Shown piece by piece: positions 1 through 8,701 of a stretch of 64,000 bases of DNA. A program made the translations under genes and the position numbers. The notes under the pieces were generated by a model, which saw nothing but the letters and a program-made list of their open reading frames with translations, did no database searches and was not told the DNA's origin. Origin of the DNA: Candidatus Saccharibacteria bacterium oral taxon 488 (GTDB lineage: Bacteria; Patescibacteriota; Saccharimonadia; Saccharimonadales; Saccharimonadaceae). How positions within the stretch are numbered: position 1 is the first letter of the stretch; every line of letters begins with the position of its first letter. The stretch covers positions 62,001 through 126,000 of the forward strand of contig CP039999.1 in NCBI GenBank assembly GCA_013099195.1, written 5' to 3'.

Positions 1-409
1 TCAAGAATGGCCGGCCAGTGCCGCAGGCAACGATGACGACGCGACCTTTCTTGATATGACTAAGGGCGCGGCGGAAGGTGTATTGGTCGATGAATTGATT
101 AATCTCGACAGTAGAGAGAGCGCGGGTCGGTAGGTCGGTGTCATTGAAGACATCAGCCAAGGCAATGGCATTCATCAGGGTTGAGAGCATGCCGATATTG
201 TGGGCTGAGACGGGCTGGATACCGTGGCCAATGATTTGGTTGCCGCGGACATAATTGCCGCCGCCAACCATGATGACGATTTCGGCGCCGGTTTCTAGAG
301 CTGGTTTAATTTGTTCGGCGATCCAACGGGCACGTTTGGGATCAAAGCCGCTGGCGAACTCGCCCTGGAGCTGCTCGCCGGATAATTTGAGAAGGATACG
401 TTTGGTCAT
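1..409 (-). CDS. pyrH: UMP kinase, partial (3' end outside window)
   Basis: The reading frame starts at the ATG complementary to 407-409 and is still open at base 1, giving 136 N-terminal residues. It begins MTKRILLKLSGEQLQGEF, has the glycine-rich MVGGGNYVRG loop, and reaches ACGTGRPFL at the edge, all typical of the bacterial amino-acid-kinase-fold UMP kinase that makes UDP from UMP in the cytoplasm. A -10-like TACACT (complement of 416-421) lies 6 nt before the ATG, so the mRNA is probably leaderless. The gene is divergent from orn, 43 bp away. The family assignment is firm; the C-terminal half cannot be seen. Confidence 0.93.
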   Translation of the reverse strand, partial: MTKRILLKLSGEQLQGEFASGFDPKRARWIAEQIKPALETGAEIVIMVGGGNYVRGNQIIGHGIQPVSAHNIGMLSTLMNAIALADVFNDTDLPTRALSTVEINQFIDQYTFRRALSHIKKGRVVIVACGTGRPFL

Positions 410-452
410 GGTTTTAGTGTAGCACGCTGCAAGGAAGTGGTAAAATAGAAAC

Positions 453-1004
453 ATGAAAGCCAGTTTTAAGCCGAAAAAGATTTTATGGATGGATTTGGAG
501 ATGACCGGGCTGGATCCGGTGCGTGATGAGATTTTGGAGGTGGCGGCGATCGTCACGGATTGGGATTTTACGGAGATTGCGACGTATGAGGGAGTGGTGT
601 GCCATGATTCAGAGAAGCTAGGTAAATTGCTGGATCGAAATGCTAGCTTTTGGAACGAACATCCAGAGGCGCGGCGTGGGTTGGAGCAACAAAATGCCTC
701 GGGCAAGCCGCTGGCCGAGGTGGAGCATGATTTGCTGGTGTTTTGCGATGAATATTTTGCGGACGAGCCGCGGATTTTACTGGGCGGTAATTCAATTCAC
801 CAGGATCGGCGGTTTATTGACGGGTGGTGGTCTACGTTGTCAAAAAGGCTACACTATCGGATGCTGGATGTCAGTGCTTGGAAAGTGGTGTTTGAGGGCA
901 AGTACGGCAAAAAGTTCGCTAAACCAGAGGATCATCGGGCGCTGGAGGACATTCGCGGTAGCATCAAGGAGCTTCAGTATTATCTGAAAAAGGTAAAACC
1001 ATGA
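453..1004 (+). CDS. orn: Oligoribonuclease
   Basis: This 183-residue protein is a DEDDh 3'-5' exoribonuclease that degrades short oligoribonucleotides to mononucleotides at the end of RNA decay. Visible motifs are DLEMTGLD (Asp14 and Glu16), GNSIHQDRRFI, YRMLDVSAWK and HRALEDIRGSI (catalytic His and Asp), in the family order and at the family length of about 180 residues. A TAAAAT box (441-446) ends 6 nt before the ATG and there is no obvious ribosome binding site, suggesting a leaderless mRNA. The stop overlaps the next gene by 4 nt, so the two are probably co-transcribed. Confidence 0.95.
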   Translation: MKASFKPKKILWMDLEMTGLDPVRDEILEVAAIVTDWDFTEIATYEGVVCHDSEKLGKLLDRNASFWNEHPEARRGLEQQNASGKPLAEVEHDLLVFCDEYFADEPRILLGGNSIHQDRRFIDGWWSTLSKRLHYRMLDVSAWKVVFEGKYGKKFAKPEDHRALEDIRGSIKELQYYLKKVKP

Positions 1005-1336
1005 CCCATAAACAATTTGAAGAGTTTATTCTCAGTTTGCCTGGCGTATGGCTGGACTATCCGTTTGGCGAGGATGTTGCGGTGTATAAATTTGGCAAGA
1101 GCAATAACGGTGTGGGGAAGATGGTGGCGCTAGTGACGGAGGGCTCAAAGCCACTCAGAGTTAGTCTGAAGTGCGATCCGCTATTGGCTGAGAATCTCCG
1201 CGAGAAGTACGAGACGGTGCTGCCGGGGTATCATCTGAATAAGAAGCACTGGAACACCATCATTTGTTCGGGGCAATTGAGTGATGAAGAAATTTTTGAT
1301 TTGGTGCGACTGAGTTATCAGCTGGCGGCGAAGTGA
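1001..1336 (+). CDS. MmcQ/YjbR family protein
   Basis: This small protein of 111 residues has the MmcQ/YjbR (DUF419) pattern: an N-terminal helix, LPGVWLDYPFGEDVAVYKFG, a strand with RVSLKCDP, PGYHLNKKHWNTI and a C-terminal helix LVRLSYQLAAK. Members adopt a compact CyaY-like fold and are often annotated as DNA-binding, but the biochemical role is not settled. Its ATG overlaps the orn stop by 4 nt, which indicates translational coupling. It converges on the membrane-protein gene at 1410-2030. Confidence 0.8.
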   Translation: MTHKQFEEFILSLPGVWLDYPFGEDVAVYKFGKSNNGVGKMVALVTEGSKPLRVSLKCDPLLAENLREKYETVLPGYHLNKKHWNTIICSGQLSDEEIFDLVRLSYQLAAK

Positions 1337-1342
1337 GTAAAA

Positions 1343-1390
1343 CAGCAGGGGCTAATCGCTGAGAAAAGTAGCGCTGATTTGCCCCAGCTG
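1343..1390. terminator. Imperfect hairpin between convergent genes
   Basis: CAGCAGGGGC at 1343-1352 can pair with GCCCCAGCTG at 1381-1390, with one A-A mismatch. An inner AATCGCT/AGC-GATT pairing lies around a loop near 1361-1368. It sits between convergent genes, as a bidirectional terminator would, but there is no clear T-tract on either side, so termination activity is uncertain. Confidence 0.4.
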
Positions 1391-1409
1391 GTGACAGAGT
1401 GAATAAAAC

Positions 1410-2030
1410 TTATGACTTTTCCGAATCACCGGTGATCGCCATGAGCTGCTTGCGTACGTTGGTGAGGTCGGAAATAGTTTTTTCGAGAAAGTCAATTGTG
1501 CTTTTGCTGCGCGAGCCCTCTTTGATACGATTCATCATCAACAGAGTGTCGGCTAGCTCGGTATTCATGGTGTAGGCATAGGTGTTGTCGAGGTCGGCGT
1601 TGAGATAGGCCTCCTCAAATTTTTCCTCGAGCTTTGTTGGTGGGTCGAGCGCGGTGATGTTTTTGAGGTCTTTTTTGACGTCGATATTCTGGGCAGCGGC
1701 TGGTGTTTCGATGGACTTATTGGCAGTGGTGAGTACAGCTGTGAGCGAGCTATTAGCATCTTGGAGCTGGCTGGATTTGAGGCGGGAAGTAAATTTCTCG
1801 GAGACGGTTTGGAGTTTTTGTAGACGAGCAATGAGATTATTTAATGAGGGGCCGCGGGAAGCGTTTTGGGCGGCATTAATAATAAAGACCAGACCGAGCA
1901 GCCCGATGATACCGAGAACGAGCAAGATAATCTTTGACTTTTTATCAAAGCCCTGCGGCGCTGGCGGTGCAGAAATTTGATTGAGATAATCGATACCGGT
2001 TGGCACGTCATAGTCATTGTGTGGCTGCAT
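1410..2030 (-). CDS. Single-pass membrane protein with helical extracytoplasmic domain, unknown function
   Basis: I place the start at the ATG complementary to 2028-2030, giving 206 residues; longer in-frame extensions run into dnaG and read like antisense. A Pro-rich N terminus (about 1-37) is followed by a membrane segment (IILLVLGIIGLLGLVFII, about 38-56) and then a mostly helical, coiled-coil-like domain rich in Lys, Ser and Leu. The architecture resembles the gene product at 19898-20776, so they may be distant paralogues. TTTAAT (complement of 2037-2042) ends 6 nt before the ATG. It is divergent from dnaG. I recognise no family. Confidence 0.75.
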   Translation of the reverse strand: MQPHNDYDVPTGIDYLNQISAPPAPQGFDKKSKIILLVLGIIGLLGLVFIINAAQNASRGPSLNNLIARLQKLQTVSEKFTSRLKSSQLQDANSSLTAVLTTANKSIETPAAAQNIDVKKDLKNITALDPPTKLEEKFEEAYLNADLDNTYAYTMNTELADTLLMMNRIKEGSRSKSTIDFLEKTISDLTNVRKQLMAITGDSEKS

Positions 2031-2084
2031 ATACCCATTAAAGCATAAACAACAACAGAGGTAAAGAGTGATATAATAAAAACC

Positions 2085-3818
2085 ATGAATGATGCCAAGG
2101 AAGAAGTGCGAGCGCGGCTGAATATCGAGGATGTAATCGGCGAATATGTTCAGCTGAAGCGGGCGGGTCGTAATCTGAAGGGACTGAGTCCGTTCACTGA
2201 CGAGCGGACGCCGAGTTTTATGGTCAGTCCGGAAAAGCAGATTTGGCATGATTTTTCTTCGGGCAAGGGCGGCGATATCTTTACATTCGTGATGCTGGTG
2301 GAGGGGATGGATTTTCGCCAGGCGTTGGAGCATTTGGCGCGCAAGGCGGGCGTGGATTTGAGTTTGTTTTCTCATGGTGATGGACGGGCGGCCAAGCGGC
2401 GGGCGCGGGCGCGGGAAGCGCTAAAATTAGCAGCAAATTTTTATCAGCAAAACTTGGTGAAAAATTCGGCGGCGCTAAAGTACGCGGTGAAAAAACGGCG
2501 GCTGAATCGGCAGACGATCGGTGATTTTGTCATTGGCTATGCGCCAGATCAGGGCGATGCGCTGACCAAAGCGCTGGAGAAGCGGGGGTTTTCGCGCCGG
2601 GAACTGGCTGATGCGGGGCTGGTGAATCGGTTTGGCGGCGACTTGTTTCGGGGGCGGATGATGGTGGCCTTGAGCGACGGCAGCGGCGAGGTGGTTGGCT
2701 TTACGGGGCGAATTATTCGCGACGATCCGCGTGCGCCGAAATATTTGAATACGCCACAGACATTGCTATTTGATAAATCGCGCCATATTTTTGGGCTGTA
2801 TCAGGCGAAAGAGGCGATTCGTAAGAGTGATGCGGCGGTGATTGTCGAGGGGAATTTGGATGTGGTTAGTAGCCATCAAGCTGGCATTAAAAACGTAGTG
2901 GCGACGGCGGGGACAGCGATGACGCTGCAGCATTTGAAGGCGCTGAGCCGGTTGGCGGGACGAATTCGCCTGGCGTTTGATGGCGACCGGGCGGGCGTGG
3001 GCGCGACGGAGCGGGCGATCAATTTGGCGCAGGAAATTGGCGTGGAACTAGAGGTGGTGAGCCTGCCGGATGACGTGAAAGACCCGGATGAATTGATCCA
3101 AAAAGACCCAGTGTTATGGCAAGCGGCGGTTGAGCAGGCGCAGCCGGCGGTGGACTGGGTGATCGCTCGGCACGCCGAGATGGAAGATTTGGCGACGGCC
3201 GAAGGCAAGCGGCGATTTTCAACAACTGCACTCAGAATTGTGCGCGGCTTGAAAGATCCGGTGGAGCAAGAGCATTACTTGGCGGTGATTTCTAAAGAAA
3301 CTGGCGCCAGTCTCGCGGCCTTGCGGGCGAAGCTGGGCGCTGACGGATCAACGCCGCCCGCTCAGCTTAAAAAACCAAAGATTGAAAAGGCGACTCCGAG
3401 TAAACCTCGTGACGAATTAGCGGACATCATCGTCGGTCTAGCGCTTAGTCAACCATCGACGCGGCGCTGGGTCGGGGCGCTTGAGGCGGCAAGCTTGGAC
3501 GAGCCAGCTCGAGCAGTGGTGACGGCGCTGCAAGCTGAGCCGCTACTTGATCGAGAAAAGTTGCCACGCCCCTTGCAAAAATTTGAGCAGTATGTGAAAA
3601 TAGTACAGTTAAAAAGTGAACGCCGCTACATGGACTGGGAACCAGAAGCTCTGGACAGTGAAATGGCGCGTTTGGTAAAGCAATTGATACGTAAACACCG
3701 CGACACAAAAAAACAACAATTATTAGAAGATTTGCGTGAGGCTGAGGAGCTCAGCGATGAGGCGCGGGCGCGCATCTTGCGGCAGCAGCTGAACGCATTG
3801 ATTAAGGAGAATGCGTGA
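2085..3818 (+). CDS. dnaG: DNA primase with degenerate zinc-binding domain
   Basis: This 577-residue DnaG makes RNA primers at the replication fork. The N-terminal CHC2 module (about 1-95), a catalytic core with TOPRIM motifs (VEGNLDV and FDGDRAG) and a helicase-binding-like C-terminal region are all present. The four canonical zinc ligands are not: the Cys-x2-His and Cys-x2-Cys positions are Ser35, Thr38, Asp56 and Ser59 ([13 protein letters not shown] and [11 protein letters not shown]). The surrounding fold residues are kept, so the loss looks specific. TATAAT at 2072-2077 ends 7 nt before the ATG. The stop overlaps rpoD by 4 nt, a reduced macromolecular-synthesis operon lacking rpsU. Confidence 0.95.
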   Translation: MNDAKEEVRARLNIEDVIGEYVQLKRAGRNLKGLSPFTDERTPSFMVSPEKQIWHDFSSGKGGDIFTFVMLVEGMDFRQALEHLARKAGVDLSLFSHGDGRAAKRRARAREALKLAANFYQQNLVKNSAALKYAVKKRRLNRQTIGDFVIGYAPDQGDALTKALEKRGFSRRELADAGLVNRFGGDLFRGRMMVALSDGSGEVVGFTGRIIRDDPRAPKYLNTPQTLLFDKSRHIFGLYQAKEAIRKSDAAVIVEGNLDVVSSHQAGIKNVVATAGTAMTLQHLKALSRLAGRIRLAFDGDRAGVGATERAINLAQEIGVELEVVSLPDDVKDPDELIQKDPVLWQAAVEQAQPAVDWVIARHAEMEDLATAEGKRRFSTTALRIVRGLKDPVEQEHYLAVISKETGASLAALRAKLGADGSTPPAQLKKPKIEKATPSKPRDELADIIVGLALSQPSTRRWVGALEAASLDEPARAVVTALQAEPLLDREKLPRPLQKFEQYVKIVQLKSERRYMDWEPEALDSEMARLVKQLIRKHRDTKKQQLLEDLREAEELSDEARARILRQQLNALIKENA

Positions 3819-4780
3819 ACAACGACCAGCAATACACCCCGACCAATGACGATCCACTTGAGCCAGATTTGACGGCGGTACATGATGACGAGGAGATGGA
3901 AGATCTCGAGGCATTAAGCACCGGCCAGTATCTGGATGATATTTCGGACGATTCGGTGCGGTTGTATCTGCGTGAGATTGGTAAAATCCCGCTATTAAGT
4001 TCGGATGAGGAAATGGAGCTGGCGCGGCGAATCATCGAGGGCGACAAGAAGGCCAAGGACAAGATGGCCGAGGCGAACATGCGTTTGGTGGTGTCGATTG
4101 CCAAGCGGTATTCGGGCCGCGGGTTGGATTTTCTGGACTTGATCCAGGAGGGCAACACTGGCTTGCTGCGCGCCGTGGAGAAGTTTGATCCGGACAAGGG
4201 CTTTAAGTTTTCGACCTACGCGACGTGGTGGATTCGCCAGGCGATTACCCGGGCGATCGCTGATCAGGCGCGGACGATTCGCATCCCTGTGCACATGATC
4301 GAGACGATTAACAAGCTAGTGCGGACGCAGCGACGGCTTACTCAGGAGCTGAACCGCGAGCCGACAATGGAAGAATTGTCCAAGGAAATGGACATGGAGC
4401 CGGAAAAGATTGAGTACATCAATAAAATTCGACAAGAGACGTCGAGTCTGGATGCTGGCATCGGGCGTGATGGTGACGAGGAAGATTCGGTGTTGGGCGA
4501 TTTTATCGAGGATGAAGATACAATTTCGCCAGAAGAATCAGCGACCAATCAGCTGCTGAAAGAAAAGGTCGCCGAGGTGCTGTCAAGCCTGTCTGATCGC
4601 GAGCAAAAAATTGTGCGCATGCGGTTCGGGCTGGACAATGGCGGCAAAAGCCATACGCTTGAGGAAGTCGGCCAACAATTTGCCGTGACGCGCGAACGAA
4701 TTCGCCAGATTGAAGCCAAGGCTTTGGCAAAGCTGAGGAAGCACAAGGATGCTAAAAAGTTGTATGAGTATTTGAGCTAG
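3815..4780 (+). CDS. rpoD: Primary RNA polymerase sigma factor (sigma-70)
   Basis: This is a compact 321-residue primary sigma factor. Region 1.2 contains [17 protein letters not shown]; regions 2.1-2.4 contain [20 protein letters not shown] and [16 protein letters not shown]; region 3 follows; and region 4 ends with the helix-turn-helix [18 protein letters not shown]. The long region 1.1 and non-conserved insertion of the E. coli protein are absent; a short acidic N terminus replaces them. The start is GTG at 3815, overlapping the dnaG stop, with AAGGAG at 3804-3809 as ribosome binding site. The TTGACA/TATAAT promoters seen in the window fit its expected specificity. Confidence 0.96.
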   Translation: MNNDQQYTPTNDDPLEPDLTAVHDDEEMEDLEALSTGQYLDDISDDSVRLYLREIGKIPLLSSDEEMELARRIIEGDKKAKDKMAEANMRLVVSIAKRYSGRGLDFLDLIQEGNTGLLRAVEKFDPDKGFKFSTYATWWIRQAITRAIADQARTIRIPVHMIETINKLVRTQRRLTQELNREPTMEELSKEMDMEPEKIEYINKIRQETSSLDAGIGRDGDEEDSVLGDFIEDEDTISPEESATNQLLKEKVAEVLSSLSDREQKIVRMRFGLDNGGKSHTLEEVGQQFAVTRERIRQIEAKALAKLRKHKDAKKLYEYLS

Positions 4781-4796
4781 ATTGACGGGCGATAAT

Positions 4797-4828
4797 AAAA
4801 AGGCCAGGCGGGTATGTCTGGCCTTTTT
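4797..4828. terminator. Bidirectional intrinsic terminator
   Basis: AAAAAGGCCAG (4797-4807) pairs perfectly with CTGGCCTTTTT (4818-4828) around a 10-nt loop. The A-rich and T-rich ends make it work for both rpoD on the plus strand and the convergent kinase-like gene on the minus strand. Confidence 0.9.
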
Positions 4829-4841
4829 GGTGCGTTGTGAT

Positions 4842-5429
4842 TTAGCACTGCTCAGGCGCCTTGCAAAAATGTTCGTGGTGAGTGACGGCTTCTAACTGCG
4901 CGTACAGCTCATCCAGGCCGCGGTCGTTTGTTACGAAATAGTCGGCAATGGCAATAGGCCCGCCTTTTTCTAGGTTTTCAATTTCCGACCAATCGCGTTG
5001 GTCAACTTCGCGTGGTTGCATTGGCCGCTCAGGGCGTTTGGCCATGCGTTGATAGCGCAGGTGTTTTGGTGTGACGACGGCGATGACGGACATCTGGCCA
5101 GGGAATTCGTGCTTGAGAATTTTATATTCGCTCCAAGTGTACAGCCCGTCCAGGACGATAAGTTTTTGGCCAGCGTCAATCAAATCATGCGCGGATTTAA
5201 CGACGCGCTTGACCACGAAATCTTTGCCTTCGCGTCGGCGAATTTCCTCGCGGAATTTTTGCTGATTGTCCCACGTTGGTTCAATGCCAGCTTCTTCCAT
5301 GGCCTTGTAGATGATGCCGCCAAAATAGATTTTCGGAATACCCTTTTTGGTGAAATATTCGACCGCCGAACTTTTGCCGCTACCAGCCAGACCGACGAGG
5401 GCGATAATGTTTGCATGTGGTTGTGTCAT
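4842..5429 (-). CDS. P-loop nucleotide kinase-like protein (dephospho-CoA kinase-like)
   Basis: This 195-residue protein has a P-loop at residues 13-20 (GLAGSGKS), a lid-like Arg-rich region (RRREGKDFVVKRV), a Walker-B-like strand LIVLDGLYTW and the nucleotide-kinase segment VVTPKHLRYQRMAKRPERP. This resembles dephospho-CoA kinase and adenylate-kinase-like proteins, but the true substrate cannot be told from sequence. It is divergent from polA, with only 34 bp between start codons and a shared palindromic promoter. A TATACT box ends 6 nt before its ATG. The fold is confident; the function is only a suggestion. Confidence 0.7.
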   Translation of the reverse strand: MTQPHANIIALVGLAGSGKSSAVEYFTKKGIPKIYFGGIIYKAMEEAGIEPTWDNQQKFREEIRRREGKDFVVKRVVKSAHDLIDAGQKLIVLDGLYTWSEYKILKHEFPGQMSVIAVVTPKHLRYQRMAKRPERPMQPREVDQRDWSEIENLEKGGPIAIADYFVTNDRGLDELYAQLEAVTHHEHFCKAPEQC

Positions 5430-5435
5430 GTTGTT

Positions 5436-5457
5436 AGTATAGCAAATTTGCTATACT
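5436..5457. promoter_or_regulatory. Perfect 22-bp palindrome forming a symmetric divergent promoter
   Basis: The 22 bp from AGTATAGCAAA to TTTGCTATACT read identically on both strands. Each end is a -10 hexamer TATACT pointing outward: 5452-5457 toward polA (ATG at 5464) and the complement of 5436-5441 toward the kinase-like gene (ATG at 5429). Each hexamer is 6 nt from its start codon. The two polymerase footprints would overlap, so the promoters probably exclude each other, and the palindrome could also bind a dimeric regulator. Confidence 0.75.
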
Positions 5458-5463
5458 GAGTAT

Positions 5464-7998
5464 ATGAAGCGTTTGGCGGTCATCGACGGAAAATCAGTGT
5501 TTTACCGAGGGTATTATGCCATGCCAGGTCTCAGTACGGCGGACGGTACGCCGACTGGCGGCGTGTATGGATTTGTGAGTTTGGCAATTGAGCTGATCAA
5601 GAAATTGGAGCCGGATTATGTGGCGGTGGCGTGGGACAAGCGCGGCACTAACATCCGTAAGCGGCGGGAATTATACCCAGAGTACAAGGCGGGTCGCAAG
5701 CCAGCGCCCGATGATTTTTATCAGCAAATTCCGATTTTGATGGAACTTTTGGATGCCTTTGGCTGGCCGCTGTATGAGTTGGATGACTATGAGGCGGACG
5801 ATATCATGGGTGCGTTTGCCAGGCAAGCGGAAGCGCGCGGCGTGCAAACCTGTCTGCTGACGTCGGATTTGGATGCGCTGCAATTGGTGTCGCCCCTCAC
5901 CAAAGTCTACGCCATGAAAAATGGCCTGAGGAATATCGAGGAATTTACCGCGGAATATTTTGAACAAAAATATGGCATTCGGACGGATCAGTTTTTGGAT
6001 TTGAAGGCGCTGAAGGGCGATTCCAGCGACAATTTGCCGGGCGTGCCGGGCGTTGGTGAAAAGACAGCAGTGAAATTATTGCAAGCGTATGACACGCTGG
6101 ACGGCGTGTATGCGCATGTGGATGAGCAAACAGGCGCTCTACGGACAAAGCTGGAAAATGGTCGCGAGTCGGCATATTTGACCAAGCAAGTGGCGGAGCT
6201 GTGGACGGATGCGCCAGTGGAGCTGGATTGGGAGGTGGCGGATGTTAACGACTGCGACTTTGCGCGGGTGGCGGAGATTTTGCGGAAATTGGAGTTTCAT
6301 TCGCTGATTGGGCGGCTGCCAAAGACAATGCAGGCGGCGGATGAGGCAGTGGAGACGGCGGAGTTGGAATTGCCGCGCGTCGAAAATCTGCCGACTGAGC
6401 CACTGTTTGAGGCGGAAAATAGTATCTATATTGATCCATCGGAGCCGGACATAGTCTATATTAATTCCAAGCCTGACGTGGCGTGGCGAGCGAAGGTTAG
6501 TGAAATTGGCTGGTCGGTTTGGCAGCTGTTGGCGCAGGGCGTGGTGATCGCGGCGGATGTCAAGGAGCTGTATCATGCGCTGGACGCTCACGGTGTGACG
6601 GTGCGGTTTCACGAGGTCTGGGATATTGGGCAGGCGGCGTTTTTGATCGATCCACTGAGGCGCGACCGTCGTTTAGCGGCGCTGGCGGGCGATTTTTCTG
6701 AGGATAATTCCGCGTTGCGGCAGTTGGCGCGGCTTCGTCAGATTTACCGCCAGCAGCAGGATTATATGGCGACGCATCAGCAGATTGCCAGGGTGCTTCA
6801 CGAGTTTGATTTTCCAGTGATTTGGCCGCTGTTTCAGATGGAAAAGCGCGGCATGAAGCTGGACACGGCGCTCCTTGAACAGATGGGTGAGGAGCTGAGG
6901 GCGGAGGTGAGCCAGCTTGAACAACAAATGTATACGATGGCTGGGCGTGAACTCAATGCCGCCAGCCCGGCACAGCTGTCTGAGGTGTTATTTACCAAAC
7001 TTCAGCTGCCGACGACCGGTATCAAAAAAGGTAAAACCGGCTATTCGACGGGGCAGAAAGAGCTGGATAAGCTGCGCGGGCGACACCCGATCATTGAGCT
7101 GATTGAGCGGTATCGGGAGCTGACTAAATTGATCAGTACCTACATTGAAGCGCTGCCGAAATTGGTGGCCGAGGACGGTCGGATTCACACCACCTTTAAT
7201 CAAGACGTCACCAGCACCGGGCGGTTGAGTAGTACCAATCCCAACCTACAGAATATTCCGGTGCGCACAGAACTGGGCCGGAAGATTCGTCAGGCGTTTG
7301 TGCCCAGTCAGGGCAAGGTGTTTGTTGGTGTGGATTATTCACAATTTGAGCTGCGGCTGGCGGCGGTGTTGGCGGGTGATGAGCAGCTGATTGATGATTT
7401 TAATAGCGACGTGGATATTCATACCAAGACGGCGGCCGAGACCTACGGCGTGCCAATGGCTGAGGTGACAAAATTGCAGCGGCGCGCGGCCAAGGTGATC
7501 AACTTTGGTGTGCTGTACGGCATGAGTCCGCACGGCTTGGCGGCAGCTACCGGCATGACCTTTACTGAGGCAAAAAAATTTATCGAACACTATTTTGCAG
7601 TGCGCCAGCCAATCCGCCAGTATTTGGACACAATTTTAGTTCAAGCGCGTGAACGAGGTTTTGTCGAGACCTATTTTGGTCGGCGCCGACCAACGCCCGA
7701 CGTTAAGTCGAGCAACTTTATGGTGCGTTCAGCGGCGGAGCGGGCGGCGATGAACATGCCGATTCAGGGAACGGAAGCGGATTTGATGAAGCTGGCGATG
7801 ATTCGGCTGGAGGACAAGTTGGCTGGGCTGGCCGAGCCAGTCCTGCAGGTTCATGACTCGATTTTGGTGGAATGTTCGCCGGAAGACGCTGAGCGAGTCG
7901 GTGAAATCATGCGCAGAGAAATGGAAGGCATTTGTCCGGAACTACCGATTGCGCTAAAAGTGGACGTCGGCGTGGGGCTACACTGGGACGAGGTGTAG
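5464..7998 (+). CDS. polA: DNA polymerase I
   Basis: This 844-residue family A polymerase fills repair and Okazaki gaps. The 5'-3' exonuclease domain (about 1-285) keeps YKAGR, DDYEADDIMG, TSDLDALQLV and LKGDSSDNLPGVPGVGEKTA. The middle 3'-5' exonuclease-like domain (about 320-405) is shrunken and lacks the DEDD catalytic residues, so proofreading is probably absent. The polymerase domain has motif A (DYSQFELRLAAVLAGD), motif B (RRAAKVINFGVLYG, with Phe at the nucleotide-discrimination position) and motif C (QVHDSILVE). TATACT at 5452-5457 lies 6 nt before the ATG; a leaderless mRNA is likely. Confidence 0.96.
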   Translation: MKRLAVIDGKSVFYRGYYAMPGLSTADGTPTGGVYGFVSLAIELIKKLEPDYVAVAWDKRGTNIRKRRELYPEYKAGRKPAPDDFYQQIPILMELLDAFGWPLYELDDYEADDIMGAFARQAEARGVQTCLLTSDLDALQLVSPLTKVYAMKNGLRNIEEFTAEYFEQKYGIRTDQFLDLKALKGDSSDNLPGVPGVGEKTAVKLLQAYDTLDGVYAHVDEQTGALRTKLENGRESAYLTKQVAELWTDAPVELDWEVADVNDCDFARVAEILRKLEFHSLIGRLPKTMQAADEAVETAELELPRVENLPTEPLFEAENSIYIDPSEPDIVYINSKPDVAWRAKVSEIGWSVWQLLAQGVVIAADVKELYHALDAHGVTVRFHEVWDIGQAAFLIDPLRRDRRLAALAGDFSEDNSALRQLARLRQIYRQQQDYMATHQQIARVLHEFDFPVIWPLFQMEKRGMKLDTALLEQMGEELRAEVSQLEQQMYTMAGRELNAASPAQLSEVLFTKLQLPTTGIKKGKTGYSTGQKELDKLRGRHPIIELIERYRELTKLISTYIEALPKLVAEDGRIHTTFNQDVTSTGRLSSTNPNLQNIPVRTELGRKIRQAFVPSQGKVFVGVDYSQFELRLAAVLAGDEQLIDDFNSDVDIHTKTAAETYGVPMAEVTKLQRRAAKVINFGVLYGMSPHGLAAATGMTFTEAKKFIEHYFAVRQPIRQYLDTILVQARERGFVETYFGRRRPTPDVKSSNFMVRSAAERAAMNMPIQGTEADLMKLAMIRLEDKLAGLAEPVLQVHDSILVECSPEDAERVGEIMRREMEGICPELPIALKVDVGVGLHWDEV

Positions 7999-8044
7999 CC
8001 GGGGTGGTAAGTGCAAAACTGACAGAATATGGTATAATCAACCC

Positions 8045-8692
8045 ATGAGGCGTACGTATAATTCGTTTAATTCTTTTTCTCGGTTTGTGCCAATTTTGCT
8101 CGTTATCATTATCACCATCGTGACCATCGTCGCGATTATCAGCATTAGCCGGTCAATATTTGGTGGCAATGAGCAAAAGCAGCAGCCAGAAACAACTGAG
8201 CAGAAAAAAAGCGACTTACTACAAACCGACGAAGGTCGATCGGTCAGGCTGACAGTGCGTGGCCCGATTGTCGCTAATGAGAAATTCCGTTCGTATCAAA
8301 TAACTATTGCGCCGTCGTCGCGGGTGATGACGACGTATGAAGGCTATGTCGAGAAGCAGCTGAACACCAAGCAGCTGAATAATAACGCCAAGGCTTATGA
8401 AGAATTGGTGTACGCACTGGACAAGCGCAAGATGATGGAGGGGCGACAGTTGAGCGATGAGCAAAATGACCTGCGCGGTATTTGTGCGACAGGCAAGGTA
8501 TATAAGTTCGAATTGTTGATGAATGGAACATCGATCAAGGCGCTATGGACGTCAGATTGTGGCGGCTCCAAGGGCTCAGCCGTTGCTAATGTCGAGGAAA
8601 TTGTCGATATGTTTATCAAGCAAATCCCTGATGGCAACAAGATGGCCACCGCTATTGGGTTGTATCAGCGGGATACGCTGTTCAAGTTTTAG
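8045..8692 (+). CDS. Membrane-anchored protein of unknown function
   Basis: This 215-residue protein has a short basic N terminus, a membrane segment at about residues 14-36 (VPILLVIIITIVTIVAIISI), a charged Gln/Glu/Lys linker and an extracytoplasmic domain of about 150 residues. That domain contains two cysteines (RGICATGKV and TSDCGGSKG) that could form a disulfide. I recognise no family. TATAAT at 8033-8038 ends 6 nt before the ATG, so the mRNA is probably leaderless. It is followed 9 nt later by mutM and is probably co-transcribed with it. Confidence 0.75.
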   Translation: MRRTYNSFNSFSRFVPILLVIIITIVTIVAIISISRSIFGGNEQKQQPETTEQKKSDLLQTDEGRSVRLTVRGPIVANEKFRSYQITIAPSSRVMTTYEGYVEKQLNTKQLNNNAKAYEELVYALDKRKMMEGRQLSDEQNDLRGICATGKVYKFELLMNGTSIKALWTSDCGGSKGSAVANVEEIVDMFIKQIPDGNKMATAIGLYQRDTLFKF

Positions 8693-8701
8693 GAGCGTCT
8701 T

